Assembly: GCA_003427395.1 (NCBI GenBank) | Contig: BFEA01000612.1 | Span: 604,398 to 640,426, forward strand | DNA from: Chara braunii | Lineage: Eukaryota; Streptophyta; Charophyceae; Charales; Characeae | Reading direction: 5' to 3' | Length of the DNA stretch: 36,029 nucleotides | Made by a program: the position numbers and the translations under genes | Shown here: one piece after another, positions 17,262 to 28,600 of the stretch | Layout of the letters: the number at the start of each line of letters is the position of its first letter | Numbering within the stretch: the first letter of the stretch is position 1 | Notes under the pieces: model-generated | What the model was told of the DNA's origin: nothing | Database searches by the model: none | What the model saw: the letters and a program-made list of their open reading frames with translations, nothing else

Positions 17262-19823
17262 CTGAATATATGGTGTGCGGCCCTAGTTTGACCTTTGTTT
17301 GACTTTCACGACACTTAATTAGAACAAGTAAAAGAAAGTTTGTTTAAGTCTAGTTTCAACTTATTGATTGTGTGAGATCAGATTGTTAAAAGGAACTGCA
17401 TTTGAGAAAGGCAGGATGGAGGGCTGATTTGCATGAGTTTTGACTGGGTGATTAAGGCTGGGAGGTCCCCATAAGTTTTAGGAGACTCAGCGCTATGTTT
17501 ATTTTTACTTGAGTGGAGCGTCAGACCCTTCTATAAGTTTAAGGCGTCTGATTGCTCTGCTGGCTGGGAGGTCCCCATAAGTTTGGGGAGACCTAGTGTC
17601 GTGAGTTTGCATGGAGGGTCAGGCTGTTCTATAAGTTTAGGTGACCGAACTGCTCTGACCTGGGAGCGCTGACTGTGGACGACTTTTCAGGGACCAAGCG
17701 CGTTGTGTAAGTTGAGGTGTCTTGGCTGCCTTGTTTATTTTGGGTTTTCCTCAGTTTCTTTTGTCCCTAAACGAGGAGGTCTGAGCTGTTCTATAACTTT
17801 AGGTGGCTCAGCCTCTTCCTGTTTTATTTTGAGAAAGTGAACTTGCCAAAGGGCAGACTGTTCTGTAAGTTCAGGTGGTCCATCCCAATGCCACAGACGA
17901 CTTGAATCAGAGAGAAATGAATCAGGCAGAGAGCTAGACTGTTCTGTAAGTTCAGGTGGTCTGACTCGAAGTCCGCACATGCTGAAACTCTAACGTTATA
18001 ATTTGGCTATACTTTATTATTATTCTATTTATGAATGAACTAATCAGACTGTTTTATAAGCTTAGGTGGTCTGACTATAACCTATCACCACCTTAAGAGA
18101 GTACAACTAAGAGTGTAACCGAAGGTAACTTTGGCCGGGTGAGCATTGTTTCTAAGATGAATGACTCAGTCCTACGCCCACTTTGAAGATCAAGGTCAGA
18201 GAAATATATATAACTTGGCTATTTAAACAGTTCAGGGCGACTAGAATGGTCTAGTCATATGCCCAAAGAAGAGAAAAGTTGTTGTGCCCTGTGTTTGTGT
18301 AGTATACCTTGGCTAAATTGGGCTCATTCCATAAGTTTGAGTGGCCCGACTTTAGGCCCGGCTGGGGTAAGGTTCATTCGATAAGTTTCGGTGTCCTGAC
18401 CTTATGCCTTATATAAGATGGGTATAAGGGATTAAATTATTGAAAGACTATGAACTATTGTCTGCCAAGTTGATCCGGGGATGGTGAGAGTACTTGCCTT
18501 TGCGGTTGACTTGCATGTGACTGAGAGAGGCTACTACTTGGTCTAAGTTTCAGTTTGATAGGTAGCTGCTTTACTCGCTCGCCACGTGCTAGTGCCATAG
18601 GAGTTAGTTTCGATTCCTACATTTTCTGAGCTAAATGTTTTTCCTTAGATCAATTGTTGCATTTTTTGGGCTCTTTTGTTGTACTTGGCTTTGTATAAAT
18701 TTTGGTAAGCTACTTTCTCTACGGGAAACGCTACCGAAATTTCTGCAAATTCAAGAAGTTAGTCAGTTTCTGACTTTTCAAAGTTCAACTTGTCTAAAGT
18801 TCAACTTGTCTAAAGTTCATATGTTGCTGAGTAAAAATCTGGAAAGTCTCCCTTTCTAAAGGGGGTGCTGCCCAAATTTTTGCTAATTCAGGGAGTTAGA
18901 CAAAATTGGACATTGAAAGGTTACACGTTATTTCTGTTTTCATATTTGGGTTGATAAAAATTCTGGAAAGACACTTTCGCTACGGGAACCGCTGTCGAAA
19001 TTCTCTTAGTTGAAAGAAAATATATTATAGTTATAGAGGTGACGATTCTGGCGATCCACTCTGTATAGGAGAGATTATGCCAGGGTCTACCTTTGCTTTG
19101 GGAACTACTTAAAGGTAGAATCAGACCTAGTTAATTAGGATGATTTGAGTGAGAATGTGTTATGAAGTTATATTCTTCATACATTTATGATTTTAGCTTG
19201 GGGATTGGCCTGTCATGTGTTACAGGTCGTCTTGACCATTTGGTTCATAATTTGGATTAGCTTCAAGTTAATGCTACGAGCATCATCTTCTGTTATCACT
19301 GATAAAAGACCGGTTGCTGATTCGTCATTCTACGACCTTATTTCCAACTCACCCTCCACACTCAACCTAAAAGATTTTAGCCCTGGTGACTTAATTGTTT
19401 CGTTAAGGTTTTCACACGGACTTTTATTGAATGACCATTTAATTAAGGTACTACGTATTTGATTCTGGGCGGTTGGACTCGAGATTGGGGCTTGCATGGC
19501 TAAAGCAAGGGGTATGAGTGCAGGGAATGATTGGGGTTGACTCCGTGTAGTGTGTGGGCTGTCGTTTGATTCGTTGATGTGATTGCAGGTACGTTCTGTG
19601 ACTCAGATTCTGGATTTTTGACGGTCTACGATCGCATATATACATATGGTTGTGAAGAACCCCACTGAGATTGTGAGAAGTGATTGTCACATACTTACCC
19701 CCTCATATATGTATACGTGGGTGCACCTATAATGGGTGTTCGTGTGGCCTAAGGGGCCCTGTGTTAAAGCTTACTCAAAGGTTGGGACTGAGGGACATAA
19801 GGAAGATATTTCCTTTTACCCGG
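17262..19823 (+). repeat. 2.6-kb unit U2 (5' LTR)
   Basis: Second tandem unit, 2562 bp, directly joined to U1 at 'ccggctgaatatatgg'. Hairpin modules run from 17463 to 18403. They include one at 17521-17551 (tcagac and gtctga) that U1 lacks, and the best example of a Watson-Crick stem, 17776-17815 (gagg and cctc, ctgagc and gctcag, one bulged T). Confidence 0.9.
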
Positions 19824-22333
19824 CTGAATATATGGTGTGCGGCCCTACTTTGACCTTTGCTTGACTTTCATGAGACTGAATCAAATCTAGTAAAGGAATG
19901 TTTGTTTAAGTCCAGTTTCAACTTATTGATTGTGTGAGATCAGATTGTTAAAAGGAACTGCATTTGAGAAAGGCAGGATGGAGGGCCGATTTGCATGGGT
20001 TTTGACTGGGTGATTAAGCCTGGGAGGCCCCCATAAGTTTGGGGAGACTCAGCGCTATGTTTATTTTGACAAGAGTAGAGCGTCAGACCCTTCTATAAGT
20101 TTAGGGGGTCTGATTGCTCTCGTGGCTGGGAAGTCTCCACAAGTTTAGGGAGACCCAGTGCTGTGGGTTTGTATGGAGGGTGACTGTTCTATAAAATTAG
20201 GTGGCCTAATTGCTCTGACTTGGGAGCGAGGACTGTGAACGACTTTTAAGGGACCAAGCGCGTTCTGTAAGTTCAGGTGCCTTGGCCGCCTTGTTTATTT
20301 TGAGGAGGTCTGAGTTGTTCTATAAGTTTAGGTGCCTCAGCCTCTTTCTGTTTTATTTTGAGAAAGTGAACTTGACAAAAGGCAGACTCTTCTGTAAGTT
20401 CATGTGGTCCAGCCCAATGCCACGCACAATTTGAATCAGAGAGAAACGAATCAGGCAGAGAGTTAGACCGTTCTGTAAGTTCAGGTGGTCAGACTCGAAG
20501 TCCGCACATGCAGGAACCCAAAGGTTATAATTTGGCTATACTTTATTATTATTCTATTTATGAATGAGCTAATCAGACTGTTTTATAAGCTTAGGTGGTC
20601 TTACTATAGCTTATCACAACTTAAAGAGAGTACAACTAAGAGTATAACCGAAGATAACTTGGGCGGGCTGAGCATTGTTTCTAAGATGAATGACTCAGTC
20701 CTACGCCCACTTTGAAGATTAAGGTGAGAGAAATATATATAACTTGGTTATTTAAACAGTTCAGGGCGACTAGAATGGTCTAGTCATATGCCCAAAGAAA
20801 AGAAAAGTTGTTGTGCTCTGTGTTTGTGTATACCTTTGCTAAATTGGGCTCATTCCATAAGTTTGGATGACCCGATTCTAGGCCCGGCTAGGGTAAGGTT
20901 CATTCCATAAGTTTGGGTGTCATGACCTTATGTCTTATGTAAGCTGGGTATAAGGAATTAAATCATTGAAAGACTATAAACTATTGTTTGTCAAGTTCAC
21001 CCGGTGAAGGTGAGAGTATTTACCTTTGTGGTTGACATGTATGCGATTTAGTGAGGCTACTACTTGGTCTAAGTTTCAGTTTGATAGGTAACTGCTTTAG
21101 TCGCTCGCCACTTGCTAGTGCCATAGGAGTTAGTTTCGATTCCTACATTTTCTGAGCTAAGTTTTTTTACTTAGATAAATTCTTGCATTTTCTGGGCTTT
21201 TTTGTTATACTTGGCTTTGTATAAATTTTGGTAAGCTACTTTTTCTACGGGAAACACTACTGAAATTCCTGCAAATCCAAGGAGTTAGTCAGTTTCTGAC
21301 TTTTCAAAGTTCAACTTGTCTAAAGTTCATATGTTGCTTAGTAAAAATATGGAAAGTCTCCCTTTCTAGACGGGGTGCTGCCTAAATATTTGCTAATTCA
21401 GGGAGTTAGACAAAATTGGACATTGAAAGGTTAGAAGTCATTTCTGTTTTCATATTCGGGCTGATATAAATTATGAAAAGACACTTTTTCTACGGGAAGC
21501 GCTGCCGAAATTCTCTTAGTTTGAAGGAGATAGATTATATTTTGATAGGTGGCGATTCTGGCGATCCACTCTGTATAGGAGAGATTATGCCAGGGTCTAC
21601 CTTTGCTTTGGGCACTGCTTAAAGGTAGATTCAGGCCTAGTTAATTAGGATGATTTGAGTGAGAATGTGTTAGGAAGTTATATTCTTCATACACTTATGA
21701 TTTTAGCTTGGGGATTGGTCTGTCATGTGTTACAGGTCCTCTTGACCATTTGGTTCTAGATTTGGTTCAACTTCAACTTGATCCTACGAGGATCATCTTC
21801 TGTTATCACTGATAACAGATTGGTTGTCGATTCGTCGGTCTACGACCCAATTTCCAACTCGCCCTCCACACTCAACGTAAAAGGCTTTAACTGTGGTGAC
21901 TTTATTGTTTCATTAAGGTTTTCACCCGGACTTTTATTGAATGGCCATTTAACAAAGGTACTAAGTATTTTATTATGGGCGGTTGGACTGAAGATTGGGG
22001 CTTGCATGCCTAAAGCAAGGGGTATGAGTGCAGGGAATGGTTGGGGTTGATTCCGTGTAGTGCGTGGGCTGTCGTTTGATTCGTTGATGTGATTGCAGGT
22101 ACGTTCTGTGACATAGATTCTGGATTTTTGACGGCCTGCGATCACATATATACATGTGGTTGTGAAGAACCCCACTGAGATTGTGAGAAGTGATCGTCAC
22201 ATACTTACCCCCTCATATATGTATACGTGGGTGCACCTATGATGGGTGTTCGTGTGGCCTAAGGGGCCCCGTGTTAAAGATTACTCAAAGGTTGAGACTG
22301 AGGGACATAAGGAAGATCCTTCCTTTTATCCGG
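19824..22333 (+). repeat. 2.6-kb unit U3 (5' LTR)
   Basis: Third tandem unit, 2510 bp, joined to U2 at 'ccggctgaatatatgg' and leaving the array at 'ccggctgcttcttggg'. Hairpin modules run from 20026 to 20929. Relative to U1 and U2 it has a deletion of about 30 bp at 20301 ('tttattttgaggagg'). It contains a small palindrome 'gatcctacgaggatc' at 21780-21794. Confidence 0.9.
22214..22225 (+). promoter_or_regulatory. TATA-like box nearest the 5' LTR end
   Basis: 'catatatgtata' about 200 bp upstream of the LTR end, the copy best placed to drive the internal region. No other promoter element was recognised. Confidence 0.3.
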
Positions 22334-22427
22334 CTGCTTCTTGGGGGTTTCTCAATCGGACATTGGCCCTGGGCGAGGATTCAAGATCCTTGTCCACGAC
22401 ATCCCAAGCCCTAGGCTCTGCAGGGAG

Positions 22428-24206
22428 TGGACCGCCCCTTGCGCGAAGCCCATTTGTTCTGCCCGTCGAGACACCTAACATTGAGGGCGAAAATATCGCG
22501 AGTGCTGAACGACATGTCCTTCAGCTGTTAAATATCGTGAGGGGTAACCCCTCACGATATATTCCTTCAGCCATTCAATATTTCGAGGCCGGAGCCGCGA
22601 TTACTACGTACTATGACTAGCAACGTTGGTTGGTATAGGACTGGCCTGCAACCGCGTGGCTTTATATCAGAACCTTGCGTGCGACGCTTCGCCGTCCTAG
22701 TGTCTAAAAGTAATGGGATCAAGAGATTCGCACGTATGCACGAACGCTTGTAATTATTATAGGCCGCTGACACCAACCGAAAGGGAGTACCCCAGGGTCA
22801 TGATTTCTTTTGGGATAGGGGGACCTTCGGCCTATTTGTGCTCTTTAGGATTTTATATAGTTGGACGTTGCAGTCCGTGGCAGCCGTCAAAGTCAAACCC
22901 GTCGACTTTTGTCCAGGCCCGGAGTGGGGCTCATCTCGAGGGCAGTAAGAAACGATTGACACCATTGGTATGGACCTGTGTACCACCCACTCTGCACAGC
23001 GTGCAGAAGAGGGTGTGTGGTCTTCAACCGCCCATGACGGTTGTCCAGCGTCGAGAGACTAACCCTCAAAGCGCGTGTCAGCCGACACTTGAGTGTCGAA
23101 TGCGACCCTTGAGGTTAACGAGGACCTCATGAGTATGGGTACTACATAGTACACCATCATTGCGACTGTCTGCGTACGCTCGCATTACGAGTCGATATGA
23201 GTTAGCCATGCGTCCGCGTGGTTTTTATACTAAGTCTCGCGCGTGACGCCTATTCGATTTCCCCATTAGAAAGTTATGGGATAAATACTGAATGGACTAG
23301 GAGTTTGTCGCGTTTGTTCGATGTGTGTGTGTGTATGTTTTATTTTTGCGTTTGTGGAGTGGTGTATGCGTGGTGAGTGGGATACGACCTAGTCGACTGA
23401 CGACGAGTCGCGCTTGGGACCTCAGCCCCCCCAGATGTCGGTTCGCGTGCGGGTCCGATAGAGGCGTATTACCGCGTGTACCCCCTATGCTACAGCGAAA
23501 CGAGAAAACACCCTCGGCTGGTCCACCTCTACGATTGCAACTGATCAGCTTTCGTACTGAGGACTGGTAGCTCGGCGGGGATACGCCCACCGAAGGGAGG
23601 TGACAACTCTCGTAAGGTGGAGGTAAGTCGTGCCTCGCGTAGACCCTATTCTGTCGTAGGGGCTCGCGGGAGGTATGGCTGGCGCACTCGGCCGGAGTGG
23701 CTTGCGGAAGCTCCATGCATATTCGCGGTGAGGGATCAAAACCAACTCCCGCGTGACGCGGTCAGGAGGGTCCCGCGCTGCCCTGGTGCGGTGTCGAACC
23801 GATAAGCTCGACAGGTGCTGTCGTTGCCGGGGATAACGGAAGCCTATCGTTGTCCCTGGTGGAACGACATCCGGGTATGGGAGTGAGAGAGAATAAGCCA
23901 TGGTTGGATAAGCGATGAGTGAGCTGTATGATGCCTTGGTTGGGTATGTGCATGAAAGACCTGGTGACTAATGACCCTCATTGGTACCTGAAGTGATCGT
24001 GTGACTTACAAGACTGTATAGGGAGCCTCATGTTAGGGACAGACTCCACTAGGATGAGCTTCGGAGTAAAGGTAGTGCCTGTTAGATCGAAAGGAAATAA
24101 GGGACGATATAGGGAGCCTGGTAGAAGTATGTTAGGTCGAGATGCTGAATGAAGCTTTCCATTTCTTCTCTTAACAGGAAGGTCGAGCAGGAGGCAGCCA
24201 GCCAAG
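22428..24206 (+). other. Leader between 5' LTR and gag
   Basis: About 1.8 kb without recognisable protein. It contains a 13-bp perfect hairpin (22532-22544 and 22548-22560, atatcgtgagggg, loop taa). It also contains a strong splice-donor-like AG|GTAAGT (intron start 23623) and, just before gag, a strong acceptor-like 'ttcttctcttaacag' ending at 24177. Excision of 23623-24177 would shorten the leader by 555 nt. Frames of up to 139 codons on both strands have no recognised domain. Confidence 0.5.
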
Positions 24207-25058
24207 ATGTCAGGAGGTGGGGGTGCCTTCCCGAGAAAGGCCTTGACGCTCGACGATCTTGTCGAGGCCTTGAACAAGCGTGAGAGGGCGCCGAGCAATG
24301 TTCCGAAAGTTGATACGTTTTATTTTAAGGGGGAACAGGTCTCCGATTGGCTGGATCTGGTTGAGCAGGCCCTGGTGGGGCTGTCAGATGAAGTGAAATT
24401 TCAGCGGATTATGAGATACGTCCTTCATGGCCACCATCAGGAAGTGAGCAAGGTTGTGGATGCCGCCAATGGCAGTTGGGGAAGGTTCAGGGAAAGGATG
24501 TTAAGGAAGTACCGGCTGCGGGACGGGCTGTTGACTATGGCTGATTTGGAAGCCATGAACAAGGATGATTTTACCACGATCGGGGCGTTCGTGCAAGAGT
24601 TCAAGAAGAAGGCAAAGAAGATGCACGAGATTTCTGAAGAGGCACAATGTGCCATCTTCTTGGGGCTGCTTACTGGCACGAAAGCTTCGGAACTGACGAG
24701 TCGTGGAGGGGGAAGTGAGAAGCTCACCTGGGCCACTATTGATAAAGGAGTGGAGGAGGGATGTTTGGACCAGGTAGAGCAACACCAGATGCGGCTACAG
24801 AGGCGGAAAAGAAAGGAAAGAGACGCCACCGCATCTGGGACCCCGGGGGTAAAGAGAATCGTTACGGACGTGCTGGCGGGATTGGGTTATGGTAATGAGG
24901 CTGAGGTGCAAAAAAGGGCGGTGACCGTGGCCCAAGGTCGGATATCAGGGGCAGCGGATGAGGAGGCAGGACACAAAGACTACGGTGGAGAGGAAACGGG
25001 TTCCTTGGTCCTGACTAAGGCCCAACGGAAGCAGCACAATTTGTTGTTGGGAGGTTAA
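24207..25058 (+). CDS. gag: Retrotransposon gag (N-terminal part, truncated by a stop)
   Basis: 283 codons from an ATG preceded by 'gccaag'. Residues about 34-160 carry a Ty3/gypsy-type retrotransposon gag domain: VDTFYFKGEQVSDWLDLVEQ near the start, a GSWGRFRERMLRKYRL segment and FVQEFKKKAKKMHEISEEAQ followed by FLGLLTG. The following part is basic and probably helical (QRRKRKERDA). Gag would form the cytoplasmic particle that packages element RNA. The TAA at 25056 is probably a point mutation (CAA to TAA) because the same frame continues with a Pro/Gln-rich linker. From memory, close relatives are numerous in Chara; not verified. Confidence 0.85.
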   Translation: MSGGGGAFPRKALTLDDLVEALNKRERAPSNVPKVDTFYFKGEQVSDWLDLVEQALVGLSDEVKFQRIMRYVLHGHHQEVSKVVDAANGSWGRFRERMLRKYRLRDGLLTMADLEAMNKDDFTTIGAFVQEFKKKAKKMHEISEEAQCAIFLGLLTGTKASELTSRGGGSEKLTWATIDKGVEEGCLDQVEQHQMRLQRRKRKERDATASGTPGVKRIVTDVLAGLGYGNEAEVQKRAVTVAQGRISGAADEEAGHKDYGGEETGSLVLTKAQRKQHNLLLGG

Positions 25059-26084
25059 GGATCTGGAAAGGGACAGACCCCTCAAGCAATTGCTGCGCCG
25101 CCACCTGCCTCCACGACTGCGCCCGTGTCAGCAGGGCCATCGCAAATGAGGCCGCCTCCCGCCTGTAGGCACAAGGTGCCGTATTGTCAGATAACACCCT
25201 GACCCACTAGTAACCACTGCACCTCGTGTGGAGGGAGCCAAGCCCACGCTGGACAGTCGGGCCCACCGGCGAGTGCGGGTCCGCCAAGTTATCCTGCCAC
25301 TCAGGGTCAGTTTGTAGCCCAACCGCCACCCTCACAGAAGGTATCGCAGGCGAGCGTGGACGGAGGAGGGATCCAGGGGCAAGGCGGACAGGGCAATGGA
25401 GGGAGGCCAAGGAGGTAGAGGAGGCGGTGGCCGAGGCCGAGGAAGGAACGACGGAGGTCGTGAGGGTGGATGCAATTGCCAAGGGGGTCAGGACCAAGGC
25501 GGCCAAGGGTATGGAAGTCCCCATTTTGATTGGCGGAATGCCACCTGCTGGCATTGTGGCTACCAAGGCCACACTATACGATTTTGTTAAGGACGGCGGG
25601 ACGACGAGCTCTCCGGGTTGATCTCCACCAACATGGATGGAGATATATATGATAAATATGGAAAGTAGTATATTGACCCGAAGACACCCGGCAGAGTCAG
25701 GCAGGAGGCCCAAAGGCGAGCGGCGGTAGGGCTAGCACCCCCTGCCATGTTCAGGATGTGGCAGGAAAGAGAGGACCCGGCCGTAAGGGTCGAGGAGATT
25801 GTGGGGGAAAGTGAGGAAGTAACTCAGCGGCTAAAGGCAGGGGCTATAAAGGAGGAGCCGATAGTCGTTGAGTCAGATGGTGAGAGGCAGGAAGGCGAAA
25901 GAGAGTTGGTCATAATCATCTTGGGAAAAATGGAGGATCTGTTGGAAAAGGTGGGCAGATACCAGCAGAAGCTGCAGGCTTTGTATGACGAGACCTGGGA
26001 GTGGGAGGCCAACCTCCCCGGAGTCTTCCTATATGACTCCGGGCCCGAACCTTCGTCACAACAACAGGGATACCCAAGAAACAT
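25059..26084 (+). pseudogene. gag: Gag remainder with CCHC zinc knuckle (frameshifted, stopped)
   Basis: After the TAA the frame continues as a Pro/Gln/Gly-rich linker, with a TGA at about 25199 and then a +1 frameshift near 25390. In the new frame an Arg/Gly-rich segment (RGGGGRGRGR) precedes a zinc knuckle CWHCGYQGHTIRFC (25546-25587; C-X2-C-X4-H-X4-C), the nucleic-acid-binding motif of gag. A TAA follows directly (25588) and a TAG near 25666. The frame then stays open (25747-26084: MFRMWQEREDP, an acidic stretch and a coiled-coil-like GKMEDLLEKVGRYQQKLQAL) until the inserted element at 26093. Confidence 0.8.
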
Positions 26085-26092
26085 AGAATTCA

Positions 26093-27040
26093 TGAAAACC
26101 TAACAAAAAAAATTGTTAGGTTTGCACGAATTTTTTTAAAGATTCTGATAGTACATTTTTCAGGCCTCCTACATGAACAACATTCTATGTGAAGTAAATA
26201 AACCGCAAAAAATGAATAGAAAAATACTTTTTCAAAACCACTGAAAGTGGTGAGGAGAGAAGCAAGAATTTTTACAAAAAAATCACTACCTTGCAAAGCA
26301 CCGTTTGTTCATGAATCGAAATATCTATTTTTTTTTTTCTTCTTTTTTTTAAATCAAATTTATAGTTATATAAGGTATGAAGCACGATGAAACTATTCGG
26401 GGGTTTCCCAAACACGCATATATATTTTCCTATTAACGAATACATTCTCTTGGATATGTTCCTTCATACATGGACGAATATGTTGTTTGTTTAATATTTT
26501 TTATTGAAATATTTTTCTATTTTTTAATTTTAAATCGTGGTTGGCTAAAAATTTGAAGATGTCCCCGAGGCAAAAGTTGTTTGAATTCTTCTTTTACATA
26601 ACATATATTTTTTGACAAGGATTTTACAGTAAACTAAAAAATAGATTCTATTAATTTATAGTTCTATAAACTAGTTTTCGCAGAACTTGGTTTTTACCAA
26701 ACTGCTGAAAACGACTTATAGTTCTATAAATGAGTATTCACTGAAATTGTTTTTTTTAACGTCTTTCGAGTTCGTCTTGCAGTCCTTATGGATTGTCATG
26801 TTTGAGGTATGTTTTTTTTCAATCTACTAAAAACGACTTATAGTCTTGTAACATGTTTTTTTTATTGGAAATGATTTTCTTGCACATTTAGAGAATCGCT
26901 AGACTTTTTACCAATTTTTTTGCCTCCTTTCTCAGGAAACAGTTAAAAACGCTCTCTTTTATGTGTCAAAAATAAGAGTTTGACTTTCACTTTTTCATTC
27001 TGTAATTTTTTTTAGGTTTTGTGGTTTTGTTAGGTTTTCA
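26093..27040. mobile_element. AT-rich TIR element (hAT-like size of target duplication) inserted in gag-pro
   Basis: 948 bp, AT-rich, unlike the GC-balanced gag on both sides. Terminal inverted repeats: TGAAAACCTAACAAAA at the left, TTTTGTTAGGTTTTCA at the right. Flanks AGAATTCA (26085-26092) and CGAATTCA (27041-27048) look like an 8-bp target duplication with one mismatch, the size used by hAT transposases. The left end also contains ttgttaggttt (26113-26123), forming a subterminal 11-bp hairpin with 26096-26106. No transposase frame is present, so it is non-autonomous. Superfamily is uncertain because the GAATTC palindrome blurs the boundary. Confidence 0.75.
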
Positions 27041-27048
27041 CGAATTCA

Positions 27049-28071
27049 GTGTTAAGAGTAGCAACCTTGGGGGCAGACCCTAGGTGGGGCACGACCTACA
27101 GGCCACCCACGTCGCATGGAAGAGTGCCACAGGCGGTGCGAACCAGAAGCCAAAATAAGGCAGGAACTAGCCAAGAGCCCATCCAGGCGCCCAGTCAGGC
27201 ACCCCCTCGAAAGGGGTCTGAGCCAGGACGCAGAAAGGAGTTGGTGGAGGTTCCAGAAGAAGATGAGGAGGAGGATGACGAAGAGGATGAGAGGCTCCGG
27301 CAAGAGGAGGACCAGCGGGCGGAGCTAAGGGCTAAGAAGAGAGGGGCTTAGGAGAAAGCCGAGCCAAGCCTGCTTGACAATGTACCTAAGAAGAAGAAGT
27401 ACGCAGTTCGGCTGGAAGAGGGTTTCGACGTGGAACGGATGGTAAATAGGCTCCGGGAAGGTCACAATGACCTGATGAACTTTAAGGATATCTTAGCATC
27501 AGCACCGAGGCTCTGCGACGGACTGGAGGGGCGACTCTCGCGAAGGCTAGTGCCTAATGTCCACCTGAGTACGATCCTGCCAAGGGAGGTGGAATGGACT
27601 GAAGCAGGAACAAGGATGGATTGGGAGTGTGTGGCGTGTGGCCAGGTGGACTTGGTGGTAAAGGATCAAAAGTGTACTGGGATGGTGGACACGGGGGCGG
27701 AGATGAACATCATCCGGGAAAGAGAGGCAATGATGTTGGGGATGGAGATTAACCGTTCGGACCATGGTATGCTGCATGGCGCCAACTGCAAGGCGGCCTT
27801 TTGCGGCACGACATACAATGTGATCATAAAGATTGGGAAGGTACGGGCGAGGACATGCTTCTTCGTCATGCTAGATGCCGACCACTCCATCCTCCTGGGG
27901 AGATCGTTCCTGTGCCGCACAGAGACTCTGATTTTCAATAAGCACGACGAGACGATGATCCTACTCCTGCGCGATCCGGCCTGCAGGAACTATGAGGTCA
28001 TTACCTGCCAGGACACGGGGCCAGGGAGCGGGAGGAACAGGCCCAATCTTGGCTCGTTTACCTTTGAATAG
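27049..28071 (+). pseudogene. Acidic linker and retropepsin-like aspartic protease
   Basis: Continues gag-pro after the inserted element. 27049-27351 encodes a basic/polar stretch ending in an acidic block (EEDEEEDDEEDERL) and a TAG at 27349. Reading on in the same frame, 27430-28071 (213 codons) contains the retroviral-type protease core MVDTGAEMNI, with the catalytic Asp codon at 27688-27690, and ILLGRSFL about 70 residues later, the usual hydrophobic-Gly motif. The protease would cut the gag polyprotein. A TAG ends the frame at 28069. The order gag then protease with no RT following is the key oddity. Confidence 0.8.
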
Positions 28072-28600
28072 TCTGAGAACAAGCGGAGGAGGCTCTGGGA
28101 GGTGCCTGAGGAGAAAGGGGGGCCGAGGTGTTGACATTGAGCCTTACTGATGCCAATAAGGCTATGGAAATGGTGGCAGCGCATGACATAGCAGATCCTG
28201 AAGTCATTAAAGCGCCGAGGGAGCAGGTTTTGGAGAGCCCTAAGGTGGGAGAGGTGGAGCTGGTCTATCGGCTTCCAGGCGGAAAGGGAGGCCTGGCAAT
28301 GGCACAAGCGCAAACGACAAGCCGACCTTTTTTAAGGGACGGCTTCAGCAGGGTTCCCAAAGGCGGTACAAAACGGTAGATAAGAAGTGCCGCCCCGTTT
28401 CCGTGCTCGTTACTGAGGATGAGGAGGCTTACTACGAGCAGGAACGAGGATTGATACGGCGCATGCGGGAGCAGGCAGCCAGTGGTCCGTGTCGTATCAA
28501 TGATGCGAATGAAGAAAAGTTGATAATTGGAGAACCCGATTTCCTTTCGCCCCAGGAGAGAGCTCTGATGGTGGGATTGATGAAGAAGAGGAACCGTGCT
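28072..28600 (+). pseudogene. Pre-RT part of pol, frameshifted and truncated
   Basis: Two more frame changes follow the protease. 28128-28379 encodes LSLTDANKAMEMVAAHDIAD and LVYRLPGGKGG. 28403-28600 encodes LVTEDEEAYYEQERGLIRRMREQ and DFLSPQERALMVGLMKKRNRA. This looks like the linker between protease and RT in this element family. Coding similarity ends at about 28600. No YxDD box, RNase H or integrase HHCC/DDE motif is found anywhere downstream, so the rest of pol was deleted. Confidence 0.6.

Larger units (their letters stand above)
12371..22427 (+). mobile_element. 5' LTR (left-truncated) of a giant LTR retrotransposon
   Basis: This segment is colinear with 29134-34265: shared left part (12371-14676), 2.6-kb unit, then a common end of about 95 bp ('gctgcttcttgggggtttct' to 'ctctgcag.gagt'). 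It differs mainly in holding three tandem 2.6-kb units instead of one. It lies upstream of gag-protease in the same orientation, the arrangement of a 5' LTR. The left end is missing because homology begins abruptly at 12371. Immediately downstream, 'tggaccgcccc' at 22428 has the TGG start of a tRNA primer binding site, but I cannot name the tRNA. Alternative: the two copies are a segmental duplication rather than LTRs. Confidence 0.65.

Noticed and set aside
12371-22427. Ribosomal intergenic spacer as an explanation for the 2.6-kb tandem repeats
   Set aside because: No rRNA sequence is recognisable on either side, and the units sit within paired segments flanking gag-protease, which fits LTRs better.
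22246-22620. 124-codon frame crossing the end of the 5' LTR
   Set aside because: Its first half lies in the LTR and differs in the 3' LTR, where the frame ends at a different place after crossing the boundary. The second half crosses a perfect hairpin. No domain recognised.
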